From: an uncultured bacterium
GTDB taxonomy: Bacteria > Bacteroidota > Bacteroidia > Bacteroidales > Marinifilaceae
Assembly: GCA_905216195.1 (NCBI GenBank)
Contig: CAJMSX010000055.1
Location: forward strand, 1-22,212
Length of the DNA stretch: 22,212 nt
Direction: 5' to 3'
Below are positions 14,656-20,774 of the stretch, piece after piece (position 1 is the first letter of the stretch; every line of letters starts with the position of its first letter). The notes under the pieces were generated by a model. The model worked only from the letters and a program-made list of their open reading frames with translations, was not told the DNA's origin and made no database searches. Made by a program: the position numbers and the translations under genes.

Positions 14656-15249
14656 ATGAACATTATCATGAAAGACACGGACCAATTGCAAATTATCCGG
14701 AGCAAAATCTATGAAATCCGCGGGCAAAGGGTGATGCTCGATTTTCACCTGGCGGAAATGTATGGTACTACAACAAAAGCGTTGAAACAAGCCGTTAAAC
14801 GTAATCTGAAGCGTTTTCCCCCGGATTTTATGTTTGAACTGACGAAAGAGGAATTTGGACTTTTGAGGTCACAAATTGTTACCTCAAACCAAAGGGGTGG
14901 AACACGTTATATGCCTTTCGCTTTCACTGAACAAGGCGTGGCGATGCTTTCATCTGTCCTCAACAGCGAAGTGGCAATAGAAATAAATATCGGTATCATG
15001 CGTGCTTTCATAGCCGTCCGTCAACTGACAGCCAATTCCCCGATGGATAAAATTTACTTGCTTCAAAAGGAAGTAAAAGAATTGAAAGAATACATGGAAG
15101 AAGTCTTCACTGACCAAAACGACATCAACGAAGATACCCGGATGCAGCTCGAACTGATTAATCAGACACTTGCCGCATTGCAGGTAAAACATAAGGAACA
15201 GGAAAAGAAACGACGCTCGAAAATCGGATTCATAAAGAGTGATGATTAA
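14656..15249 (+). CDS. ORF6N-domain DNA-binding protein, second of a tandem pair
   Basis: A 197-residue paralogue of the preceding gene. The ORF6N domain (about residues 10-97) opens QLQIIRSKIYEIRGQRVMLD and contains FHLAEMYGTTTKALKQAVKRN, RFPPDFMFELTKEE, the more usual LLRSQIVTSNQRGGTRYMPF and AFTEQGVAMLSSVLNS. The C-terminal coiled coil is nearly the same as in copy 1 (LKEYMEEVFTDQNDINEDTR). Two starts are possible: the ATG at 14656 or one at 14668, closer to the start of the first copy. The palindromic segment at 14862-14888 sits at the homologous codon to that in copy 1. These genes probably came with a mobile element; their targets are unknown. Confidence 0.88.
   Translation: MNIIMKDTDQLQIIRSKIYEIRGQRVMLDFHLAEMYGTTTKALKQAVKRNLKRFPPDFMFELTKEEFGLLRSQIVTSNQRGGTRYMPFAFTEQGVAMLSSVLNSEVAIEINIGIMRAFIAVRQLTANSPMDKIYLLQKEVKELKEYMEEVFTDQNDINEDTRMQLELINQTLAALQVKHKEQEKKRRSKIGFIKSDD
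14862..14888. repeat. Near-perfect 27-base palindrome inside the second ORF6N gene
   Basis: TTTGAGGTCACAA (14862-14874) pairs with TTGTTACCTCAAA (14876-14888) at 12 of 13 positions around an A at 14875. The centre is the first base of codon 74, which is homologous to codon 67 in the first copy. The arm sequence differs from that of the first gene. Confidence 0.9.
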
Positions 15250-15266
15250 CTTCCCGGTGATATAAA

Positions 15267-15336
15267 AACTGCATCGGAGAATACCACGAAATCTGCGAAC
15301 GGCGACGGCAGGAACTGGAAAAATCAAAGAAGCAAG
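15267..15336 (+). repeat. Repeated HTH-gene tail, copy 3
   Basis: Third copy of the 70-base HTH-gene tail, following the second ORF6N gene at the same distance as copy 2 follows the first. It is not translated as part of any gene here. Confidence 0.85.
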
Positions 15337-15682
15337 TGGAGATAAGCGGCCTGTTTTACGGCTTGCGTAGTTGATACTCGACCTCAATGTTTGCAGAGGA
15401 AGAGAGGAAAGGCAGACTGAGTTTTACGCGACTTACAGGGTTCATTCCGGACTTCAATCGAGTGAAATTGATTCTATTATTGAGAGATAAAAACGCCTCA
15501 AATCGCTTTAGATGTTCTTTGGACCTGCTTCGCAAAAGTATAGCAACATGCCAAGCAGAAATTGGGTACATGACTTATATAATCACAGTGAAGCCAGTCT
15601 TGTTGCAGCCTAACCCGTCTTATTTTACCTTACAGATTTTTCTCTTTTAGGATTATTGGGTTTCAAAGAAATTCAACTTATA
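15337..15682. other. Gene-free stretch between the ORF6N pair and the ATPase gene
   Basis: I see no gene, RNA or clear terminator here. Two open frames on opposite strands (15387-15650 plus, 15356-15571 minus) overlap each other and have no family features. The plus-strand ORF6N genes and the minus-strand ATPase converge on this stretch. Confidence 0.5.
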
Positions 15683-16813
15683 TTATACACCTAATTCACG
15701 TTTTAACCACACCTTCATCACAGGATCGGGAATAATGGCTTGACGTTTTTCAATTTCTATAAGTTCTTTCTTTACCAATGCCCGCTTTACGATGCTGACA
15801 TTGGCCGACGAACCGAGTTGATATGTCTGCAAAACTTCTTGCCTGGTAAATTCGCTATGCACCCCATCAAGGATGGCCCGCAAAAAATTCATCTGATAAG
15901 TCGTAAGGCTTTCGGTCTGCTTCTCGAATAGCGGAGTATTCTGATCGATGATATCTTGGTATGCCTCCTCGAAATCTTGTTCTGTGGCAACTTTATCCGT
16001 ATGAATCCATACCAACCATGCCAACTGCTGCACATACGAAGAGTGATTATCCACTCTCTGACAGATTTTTTCGGCCAGCTCTTTTGAAATCTGTTTCCCC
16101 GTAGCCTCGAAACGTCCACATATATAGTCTATCCAATCCCGTGTCCCGATTTTAGACAGATAAATTGCGTCTCCGAACTTATAAAACGGAAGACTCCTTT
16201 TTTCAAAGAGTTCGTTCATCAAGTGTTTTTTACTGCCGAATAAGCAGTAAGACACCGATTTTTGCAATTGCCAAATCGAACGCAGCCGCTTTTGGAATGT
16301 CTGGGAATCTTTGAATTCGGCAATCTGTTGGAACTCGTCAATGCAAACAACGATATTATAACCTTTCTTCTGCGCTATCTTTTCAGGGAGTTGCAGAATT
16401 TCATCGATCTCGTTGCTCTTGGGATTCATTTCAAGCGATATGGAGAAGTCCGTCATAGGATCGGTACCCATCGATATTTTAGGGCTGATACGCGAAAGAA
16501 ATAATTTGGCATGCTCCAACCATTCATCCAACTTTGAAGAGGTTTGTTTGAGAATAGCGGACGCAAATGCGTCATAGAAATCCCTGTCGCTACGGCAAGA
16601 AAAAATATCGATATAGATGACTTTCAATTTGTCGGACTGCGCCAAGCGACACGCTTTCTGCACCAAAGATGTTTTACCCCAGCGGCGAGGCGAGATCAGT
16701 ACCGTATTCACTCCATGCTGGAAATTCAATACCAGTCGGGAGGTCTCTTTCTCCCGGTCGGTGAAATTATCGCCCGATGTTGCAACACCGAATATAAAAG
16801 GTTTATTCTCCAT
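15683..16813 (-). CDS. AAA-family ATPase (archaeal-type/MNS-like) with C-terminal winged helix
   Basis: From the ATG at 16813 the protein has 376 residues; a TTG three codons upstream is less likely. The N-terminal ATPase domain shows the Walker A motif SPRRWGKTSL at about 41-50, where Ser replaces the first glycine as is usual in this group, and the Walker B strand NIVVCIDEFQQI near 155-165. A sensor-like FGSKKHLMNELF follows. The C-terminal third has the helical lid (YVQQLAWLVWIHT) and a winged-helix-like end (YQMNFLRAILDGVHSEFTRQ to IPDPVMKVWLKREL). Proteins of this kind (PF01637 relatives) are common in Bacteroides genomes and mobile islands; the role is unknown. It has its own promoter with repeats around it. 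GC is low compared with the housekeeping genes. Confidence 0.85.
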   Translation of the reverse strand: MENKPFIFGVATSGDNFTDREKETSRLVLNFQHGVNTVLISPRRWGKTSLVQKACRLAQSDKLKVIYIDIFSCRSDRDFYDAFASAILKQTSSKLDEWLEHAKLFLSRISPKISMGTDPMTDFSISLEMNPKSNEIDEILQLPEKIAQKKGYNIVVCIDEFQQIAEFKDSQTFQKRLRSIWQLQKSVSYCLFGSKKHLMNELFEKRSLPFYKFGDAIYLSKIGTRDWIDYICGRFEATGKQISKELAEKICQRVDNHSSYVQQLAWLVWIHTDKVATEQDFEEAYQDIIDQNTPLFEKQTESLTTYQMNFLRAILDGVHSEFTRQEVLQTYQLGSSANVSIVKRALVKKELIEIEKRQAIIPDPVMKVWLKRELGV

Positions 16814-16837
16814 AATTTTCAAATATTATTCTGAGAA

Positions 16838-16869
16838 CAAAGATAAGTAATATATCTATTACTAACAAC
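16838..16869 (-). promoter_or_regulatory. Promoter of the ATPase gene with inverted repeats
   Basis: Minus strand TATCTTTG (16838-16845) is preceded after 20 bases by GTTG (16866-16869), a near match to TTTG. The spacer contains AGTAAT and ATTACT as an inverted pair. On the plus strand ATTACTAA occurs at 16858-16865 and again at 16873-16880. Confidence 0.6.
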
Positions 16870-17331
16870 ATTATTACTAATCAGTCTGTTTCAAGCCTTG
16901 ATTTTTCTTCAAAGTCCGCTTTCCGCCCCTCGATAACGGGCTTCTTACATTCCCTCTTATCGGCTTAATCCAATGTATATGCATCAGGCAAGCGTTTCGG
17001 TATCGTGAAAGTGATTACGTCTATCAAGTTACCACTACGCTATTCGTCCTGCATCTTACAACTTCTTTACCTCTGCTTGCAGATTGACTGGCAGTTTTTC
17101 CGCCGACAAACGTCGGTCGGGGTATTAGGCTCCCCCGAATAAAATTCTGTGGACACCGGGCAAGCCCGCATGCAAATACTAGATTCTGAATTGGGTTTGT
17201 TCCTGGGGACAAATTATCCCCAGATTTGAATAGCCTAAAGGACATGTTCCCGTGTTTTTTGTTGCAAAATGATTATATTTACGGCGGCAGCGGTGAGCGT
17301 AGAATGAAGGAAGGTATAATTGATATAAATT
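16870..17331. other. Gene-free stretch with clustered short hairpins
   Basis: I find no credible gene. The minus-strand frame at 17024-17245 has no domain features. Between 17103 and 17221 four short stems occur in a row: CCGAC/GTCGG (17103-17116), CGGGG/CCCCG (17118-17137), CGGGC/GCCCG (17157-17168) and GGGGA/TCCCC (17205-17221). This may be the remains of a mobile-element end or a structured RNA; I cannot tell which. A poor -7-like TATATTTA lies at 17274-17281. Confidence 0.4.
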
Positions 17332-18045
17332 ATGAAAATAAAGCGTTTTTCCGAATGGCGGCTGGGCGATTATTTCCGGCAGCTGTCGATTGTGATTCTG
17401 GGTATAGTGGTGACGTTTATGGCCAGTGATGCCCTCAGTGAGTATTCGAAGTCGCGGGAATTGAAGAAGGCGATGCAGTTGGTGAGGGAGGAACTGAGAT
17501 TGAACCGGGAGAATGTGCGTAAGATTGCCGATTGGGTTAAAATGAATCAATATGTAGGAAGGATGATGTTGTCGGCGGGGAAGAATCTGGAAGGGATTCC
17601 GGATGATACTTTGCAGAAGTATGTAAATATACCTTTTCAGACCGAGGATTTTCTTTATACGAATCACGCGCTGGAGTTATTGAAGACTTCCTCACTTTTT
17701 CAGCAAATGAGGGATAAGGAACATGCCTTGCAGCTGATCAGGGCTTATGCGGAACTGGAGTTGGTAGCCCGGACGATGGATTTTTTTATGACGGAGAAGA
17801 TAAAGAGAATGGAAGAGCATGGCGCAGCCGTGAAAGAGCGGACTGGAAATGGATATAGCACTGCCGGGAAGGAGAACAGTATGCGGGAATTGTGGATTTC
17901 CAATCTGAGTTATACCGAATTTCAGAACATCTTTTATTTTATGCTCGGTTGTTTTGAGGATACGGATGGTTATTTCCGGGAGGTGGATGAAAAGCTGGCC
18001 GCTACCATGGAGATGATCGACGGGAAGTATGGAACGGCGGAATAA
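17332..18045 (+). CDS. One-TM protein with a helical extracytoplasmic domain, unrecognised family
   Basis: A 237-residue protein with a short basic cytoplasmic start (MKIKRFSEWRLGDYFRQ), a single membrane helix (about 18-34, LSIVILGIVVTFMASDAL), and a long helical domain beginning YSKSRELKKAMQLVREELRLN. The layout of a short start, a helix ending near residue 35 and then a charged helix with RELK-type repeats resembles DUF6090-type proteins of Bacteroidota, but I cannot confirm membership. No catalytic motif is seen. It stands alone between the island and the CRISPR array. Confidence 0.65.
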   Translation: MKIKRFSEWRLGDYFRQLSIVILGIVVTFMASDALSEYSKSRELKKAMQLVREELRLNRENVRKIADWVKMNQYVGRMMLSAGKNLEGIPDDTLQKYVNIPFQTEDFLYTNHALELLKTSSLFQQMRDKEHALQLIRAYAELELVARTMDFFMTEKIKRMEEHGAAVKERTGNGYSTAGKENSMRELWISNLSYTEFQNIFYFMLGCFEDTDGYFREVDEKLAATMEMIDGKYGTAE

Positions 18046-18319
18046 TGGGGGTAATGCTTTTGTGTATGCTGTATTTTTAAGATAAATAAGCAGGCAATAG
18101 CGTCGACCTGTCTGAAAGATGGGCAAAAGAAGAGAAAATTTGATATACAATTGGTGGAAGAAGGTCTTTGACATACTGGTAATCATCGATTTATATGTCG
18201 CCGTCGACTTTCGGGTAAAATCGATGAATTGGAGGTCGACTGCAAGTTTAGGCAGAAGTAGGAAGTTTAAAAAATGTAAGTCATTTATCTTCAGGAAATT
18301 TTTGGGCGGTTTTTGACGG
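18046..18319. promoter_or_regulatory. Putative CRISPR leader region
   Basis: This AT-rich stretch precedes the first repeat on the side expected for the leader, since the degenerate repeat is at the other end. It contains TTGACA (18168-18173) and TTATAT (18191-18196) with a 17-base spacer, which could drive array transcription. TCATCGAT (18183-18190) and ATCGATGA (18220-18227) form an inverted pair starting just before the TTATAT element. GTCGAC occurs three times (18102, 18203, 18235). An open frame at 18119-18316 is judged not to be a gene. Confidence 0.45.
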
Positions 18320-18599
18320 ATTTTAATTGAATTAGGTAAAATTGAAACATGTAGAAACCGTTTTGTTCGTATTCTTCCAGGGAAATTTTAATTGAATTAG
18401 GTAAAATTGAAACGCAGAGGCGGCACTTATAGCTTGAGTTTTTGCATTAATTTTAATTGAATTAGGTAAAATTGAAACTGTATGCCGCCGGGACCATCGT
18501 AAAACCGATGGAATATTTTAATTGAATTAGGTAAAATTGAAACCAGATTACGGCAGGGACTATCAGTACCGCCCGGATTGATTTTAATTGAATTAGGTA
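18320..18599 (+). CRISPR. Small CRISPR array: four intact repeats, a truncated fifth, four spacers; no cas genes in the window
   Basis: Four identical 29-base repeats begin ATTTTAATTG and end ATTGAAAC, at 18320-18348, 18385-18413, 18450-18478 and 18515-18543. A fifth copy at 18581 matches for 19 bases and then breaks off. The spacers (18349-18384, 18414-18449, 18479-18514, 18544-18580) are 36, 36, 36 and 37 bases long and all different. The ATTGAAAC end is the typical crRNA 5' handle in type I-B and type III arrays cut by Cas6, which sets transcription on the plus strand. ATTTTA and TAAAAT within the repeat can pair weakly. No cas gene, including cas1, cas2 or cas6, is in the window, so any activity would depend on proteins made elsewhere. 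Confidence 0.93.
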
Positions 18600-18803
18600 T
18601 TAAAAACTACGCTGGATAAGGGGTTGGCGGCAGAATATGGTGTGGAAGGGTTAACGGCTTGCCCGATGATGAAGGAAAGACAGGTGTTGATTCGCAAGCC
18701 CGGTATAGCTATCTGCAGTTGTAAGGACGGTTTGCGTCCTGTCATTTTTCAACTGGAAGTTACCGACGAGAAGGCACCTTTGAATGATGTTCCGCTCAGC
18801 TAG
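18597..18803 (+). pseudogene. Remnant of a TIGR04076-type gene joined to the broken last CRISPR repeat
   Basis: Directly after the truncated fifth repeat the plus frame reads VLKTTLDKGLAAEYGVEGL, then TACPMMKERQVL, then IRKPGIAICSCKDGLRPVI and FQLEVTD, ending at a TAG at 18801. The first and last parts resemble the two ends of the TIGR04076 family, which has conserved cysteines and a C-terminal CxDGxRPVIF strand. The start codon is missing, and the middle appears deleted, because the family normally has about 40 more residues between the two parts. In the same frame, after three stops, a further stretch (SIETLCKPYKIAQEQVG to MIHLK, 18810-18893) reads like protein but was not identified. The family call is moderately sure. 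Confidence 0.55.
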
Positions 18804-18899
18804 TGATAGTCTATAGAGACGCTGTGTAAGCCTTATAAAATAGCTCAAGAGCAGGTGGGCTGTGGGAAAAATCAGATGATACATTTAAAATGAAAGAAT

Positions 18900-19100
18900 A
18901 TGAAAGCTAAACAAGGATGGATTATCAGTGAGTTGGTTATGGTGGTTTTATTGGGAGTAATGGTGGTGAACTGGTATGTAAAGCCTTTGCCTGACTGGGT
19001 GGTAATGTGTATAGGGGTGTTGTTATTGGTGAATGTTTTTATTCTCACCTATACTTTTGTCCGGGCACAAAAGAAAAAGCCAGATCGGCCGGATAATTGA
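18900..19100 (+). CDS. Small membrane protein, two TM segments
   Basis: A 66-residue protein with two hydrophobic segments, ISELVMVVLLGVMVVNWYV (about 9-27) and WVVMCIGVLLLVNVFILTYT (about 33-52), and a charged C-terminus (RAQKKKPDRPDN). No family was recognised. It starts just after the decayed stretch and converges with the MmcQ/YjbR gene. Its codon use and clean stop make it credible, but short hydrophobic frames can be chance. Confidence 0.55.
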   Translation: MKAKQGWIISELVMVVLLGVMVVNWYVKPLPDWVVMCIGVLLLVNVFILTYTFVRAQKKKPDRPDN

Positions 19101-19146
19101 ACGAAGTTGTAATACAGCAGCATTTCACGCATATTTTGTTCCGGTT

Positions 19147-19521
19147 TTATAGCTGGTCTAAAGTGGCTTTTTGTTTTTTAGTGAAGGAATTCACTATGAG
19201 TTCGTAAGATTGCCGGACTAATTGTTTAATGACGGATTCCGGCACATCTTCGTTGAAACGGACACTGATCCAGTGCTTTTTGTTCATGTGATAGCCGGGT
19301 TTTATGCCTTCGTATTTCTCCTGCAACTCTTTTGACTGTTCAGGAGTACATTTGAGGGTGCAAAAGTCGAATATTTCTATGTTTACGAAGCAGAACCATT
19401 TGCCCAGCACTGAAAATAGAAGCAGATTTTTGTCGTATTCGGTGGGGGCTTTCCCGAAGGGCATTTCTTCGTCGACACCTTTGAAGGACAAACAGTAAGT
19501 ACGAAAATCTTCTATGTTCAT
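19147..19521 (-). CDS. MmcQ/YjbR family protein
   Basis: A 124-residue protein of the MmcQ/YjbR family (PF04237), full length for the group. It opens MNIEDFRTYCLSFKGVDEEM, followed by PFGKAPTEYDKNLLLFSVLGK and WFCFVNIEIFDFCTLKC, then GIKPGYHMNKKHWISVRF and VRQSYELIVNSFTKKQK. These match the family's CyaY-like fold with conserved PFG, KW/F and PGYHMNKKHW segments. The family is called DNA-binding by structure, but its role is not settled. I chose the ATG at 19521; a longer frame to 19650 would run across the promoter palindrome and has no family sequence. Confidence 0.9.
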   Translation of the reverse strand: MNIEDFRTYCLSFKGVDEEMPFGKAPTEYDKNLLLFSVLGKWFCFVNIEIFDFCTLKCTPEQSKELQEKYEGIKPGYHMNKKHWISVRFNEDVPESVIKQLVRQSYELIVNSFTKKQKATLDQL

Positions 19522-19564
19522 AACTTTTAGGTTATCAGTATGAAGTGTAACAGGTGAAAAATGG

Positions 19565-19585
19565 TATATTTGAGATTCAAATATA
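19565..19585. promoter_or_regulatory. Palindromic double -7 element between divergent genes
   Basis: TATATTTGA and TCAAATATA are perfect 9-base inverted arms around GAT. Each arm holds TATATTTG, a full match to the -7 consensus, one on each strand. The minus-strand copy (19578-19585) can serve the MmcQ/YjbR gene; the plus-strand copy (19565-19572) faces the broken gene at 19644. No clear TTTG is present at -33 for the minus-strand copy. Confidence 0.5.
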
Positions 19586-19643
19586 GTTTTATTTTTCAGG
19601 TAAATTCTGTTCAGACCGGAAAAATTAGTCGGAATCGGAAGTT

Positions 19644-19904
19644 GTGGCAACGCATGAAGATATAAAGAAAAGACTGGCGCCCTGTGAATTGCATTGCGGC
19701 AAATGTTTTTCAGAGTAACTTTTTATTTTTACGGAAAAACACTTGCAGGCCATAGCGGATGCGGATCTGCCGGAAACCGTCAAAAAGGATTTTCTCGAAA
19801 CAGAGGCGAAAGGAAGATTGAAGGCGATGTCGGTGAAGGTAACCGATGTGTCTCAGGTAGCGGATGTATGGGCTGTATTTTTGTTAAGGAAAGCGTTGAG
19901 ATAA
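19644..19904 (+). pseudogene. Broken gene: DUF3795-like start joined in frame to an unidentified C-terminus
   Basis: From a GTG at 19644 the frame gives VATHEDIKKRLAPCELHCGK and CFSE, then TAA. The APCxLHCGKC pattern is like the N-terminus of DUF3795-type cysteine proteins. In the same frame after the stop, the sequence continues FTEKHLQAIADADLPETVKK, then DFLETEAKGRLKAMSVK and VTDVSQVADVWAVFLLRKALR to a TAA at 19902. The second part reads like a genuine protein end but I do not know its family. The two parts are probably fragments brought together by a deletion, because the rest of the cysteine-rich domain is missing. The overlapping frame at 19694-19936 is not thought to be coding. Confidence 0.5.
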
Positions 19905-19932
19905 GAGGGTATCTGATTTTAAATGCAAAAGA

Positions 19933-20769
19933 ATGAGATGGGTGAAGAAATATAAATTGCCGTTGTTGTTTTGGATCGGTTTTGAGGCGATTGCCCTGAC
20001 GCTGTGGGGATGGTCGGGGAAGGTGTTTTATTGGTTCAATTTCACGTATATCGGCAGTTTTATTGCTGCAGGTTTTGTGTTATATATCCGCCGCTGGAAG
20101 TATGCCCGTTTGTTTGTGCAATTGGGCGTGGGGCTTTATATGCTGGTATATTTAGGGCTGATGCAGCAGGAAAATATGATGCTGGAAGGTTTCTGGTATT
20201 ATTTGTTCCTGGGTGTGTTTCAGGCGGCTACGATTCATTATGTGGTGGCCAAGATAGCCGGGCCTTTTTTGTTCGGACGGGGATGGTGCGGATATGCCTG
20301 CTGGACACCGATGCTGCTCGATTTGCTGCCCTATAAAGTGCCGGAATATCCCCGGCGGCCGCGTTTGGGAAGGCTCCGCTACCTGCTTTTCGGGCTTTCT
20401 CTGCTCTTTGTCGTTGCCTTGTTCTGGTTAAAGGGGGGAAGTCTGAAAGCGGTAATGTTCTGGAGTTTTGTAGTGGGGAATGTAGTGTATTATGCAGTTG
20501 GAGTGGTATTGGCGTATCGCTTGAAAGATAACCGGGCGTTTTGTAAATACATCTGTCCGGTTGCCGTGTTTATGAAACCGGCCGCTTATTATGCTCTGCT
20601 TCGGGTGAAATGCGATACGGAGAAATGTGTCCGTTGCGGGAAATGTCTGAAGGTGTGCCCGATGGATGTGGATATGACGGATAATGCCCGTAGCCGGAAA
20701 AACGGTACGGACTGTATTTTATGCTCCTCGTGTATAAACACTTGCCCTAAAAAGGCTTTAAAAATGTAA
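19933..20769 (+). CDS. Membrane-bound 4Fe-4S protein (NapH/CcoG-like architecture)
   Basis: A 278-residue protein with five or six membrane helices and two C-terminal 4Fe-4S clusters. It carries the family's paired cysteines next to membrane helices: GRGWCGYACWTP (Cys119, Cys123) and NRAFCKYICPVAVFMKP (Cys204, Cys208). Two ferredoxin motifs follow: CVRCGKCLKVCP (Cys232, 235, 238, 242) and CILCSSCINTCP (Cys261, 264, 267, 271). This is the layout of NapH/YccM-type proteins, which pass electrons at the inner membrane. The partner is not known. The stop is followed by the DUF169-GNAT gene after five bases, so the two are probably one operon. Confidence 0.9.
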   Translation: MRWVKKYKLPLLFWIGFEAIALTLWGWSGKVFYWFNFTYIGSFIAAGFVLYIRRWKYARLFVQLGVGLYMLVYLGLMQQENMMLEGFWYYLFLGVFQAATIHYVVAKIAGPFLFGRGWCGYACWTPMLLDLLPYKVPEYPRRPRLGRLRYLLFGLSLLFVVALFWLKGGSLKAVMFWSFVVGNVVYYAVGVVLAYRLKDNRAFCKYICPVAVFMKPAAYYALLRVKCDTEKCVRCGKCLKVCPMDVDMTDNARSRKNGTDCILCSSCINTCPKKALKM

Positions 20770-20774
20770 AGGAT

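Noticed and set aside
13976..15336. Diversity-generating retroelement explanation for the variable ORF6N N-termini
   Set aside because: No reverse transcriptase or template repeat is present in the window, and the differences are spread over the domain rather than at adenines of one short variable region.
15387..15650. Plus-strand frame of 87 codons after the third HTH-tail repeat
   Set aside because: It overlaps an equally open frame on the other strand, and neither shows family features.
17179..17667. Minus-strand frame of 162 codons
   Set aside because: It lies opposite the start of the one-TM protein gene, is rich in His, Pro and Arg without domain features, and crosses the hairpin cluster.
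18119..18316. Open frame in front of the CRISPR array
   Set aside because: It is basic, low in ordinary protein features and falls inside the likely leader.
19147..19650. Longer start for the MmcQ/YjbR gene
   Set aside because: The extra 43 codons cross the palindromic promoter and do not belong to the family; the ATG at 19521 gives the usual length.
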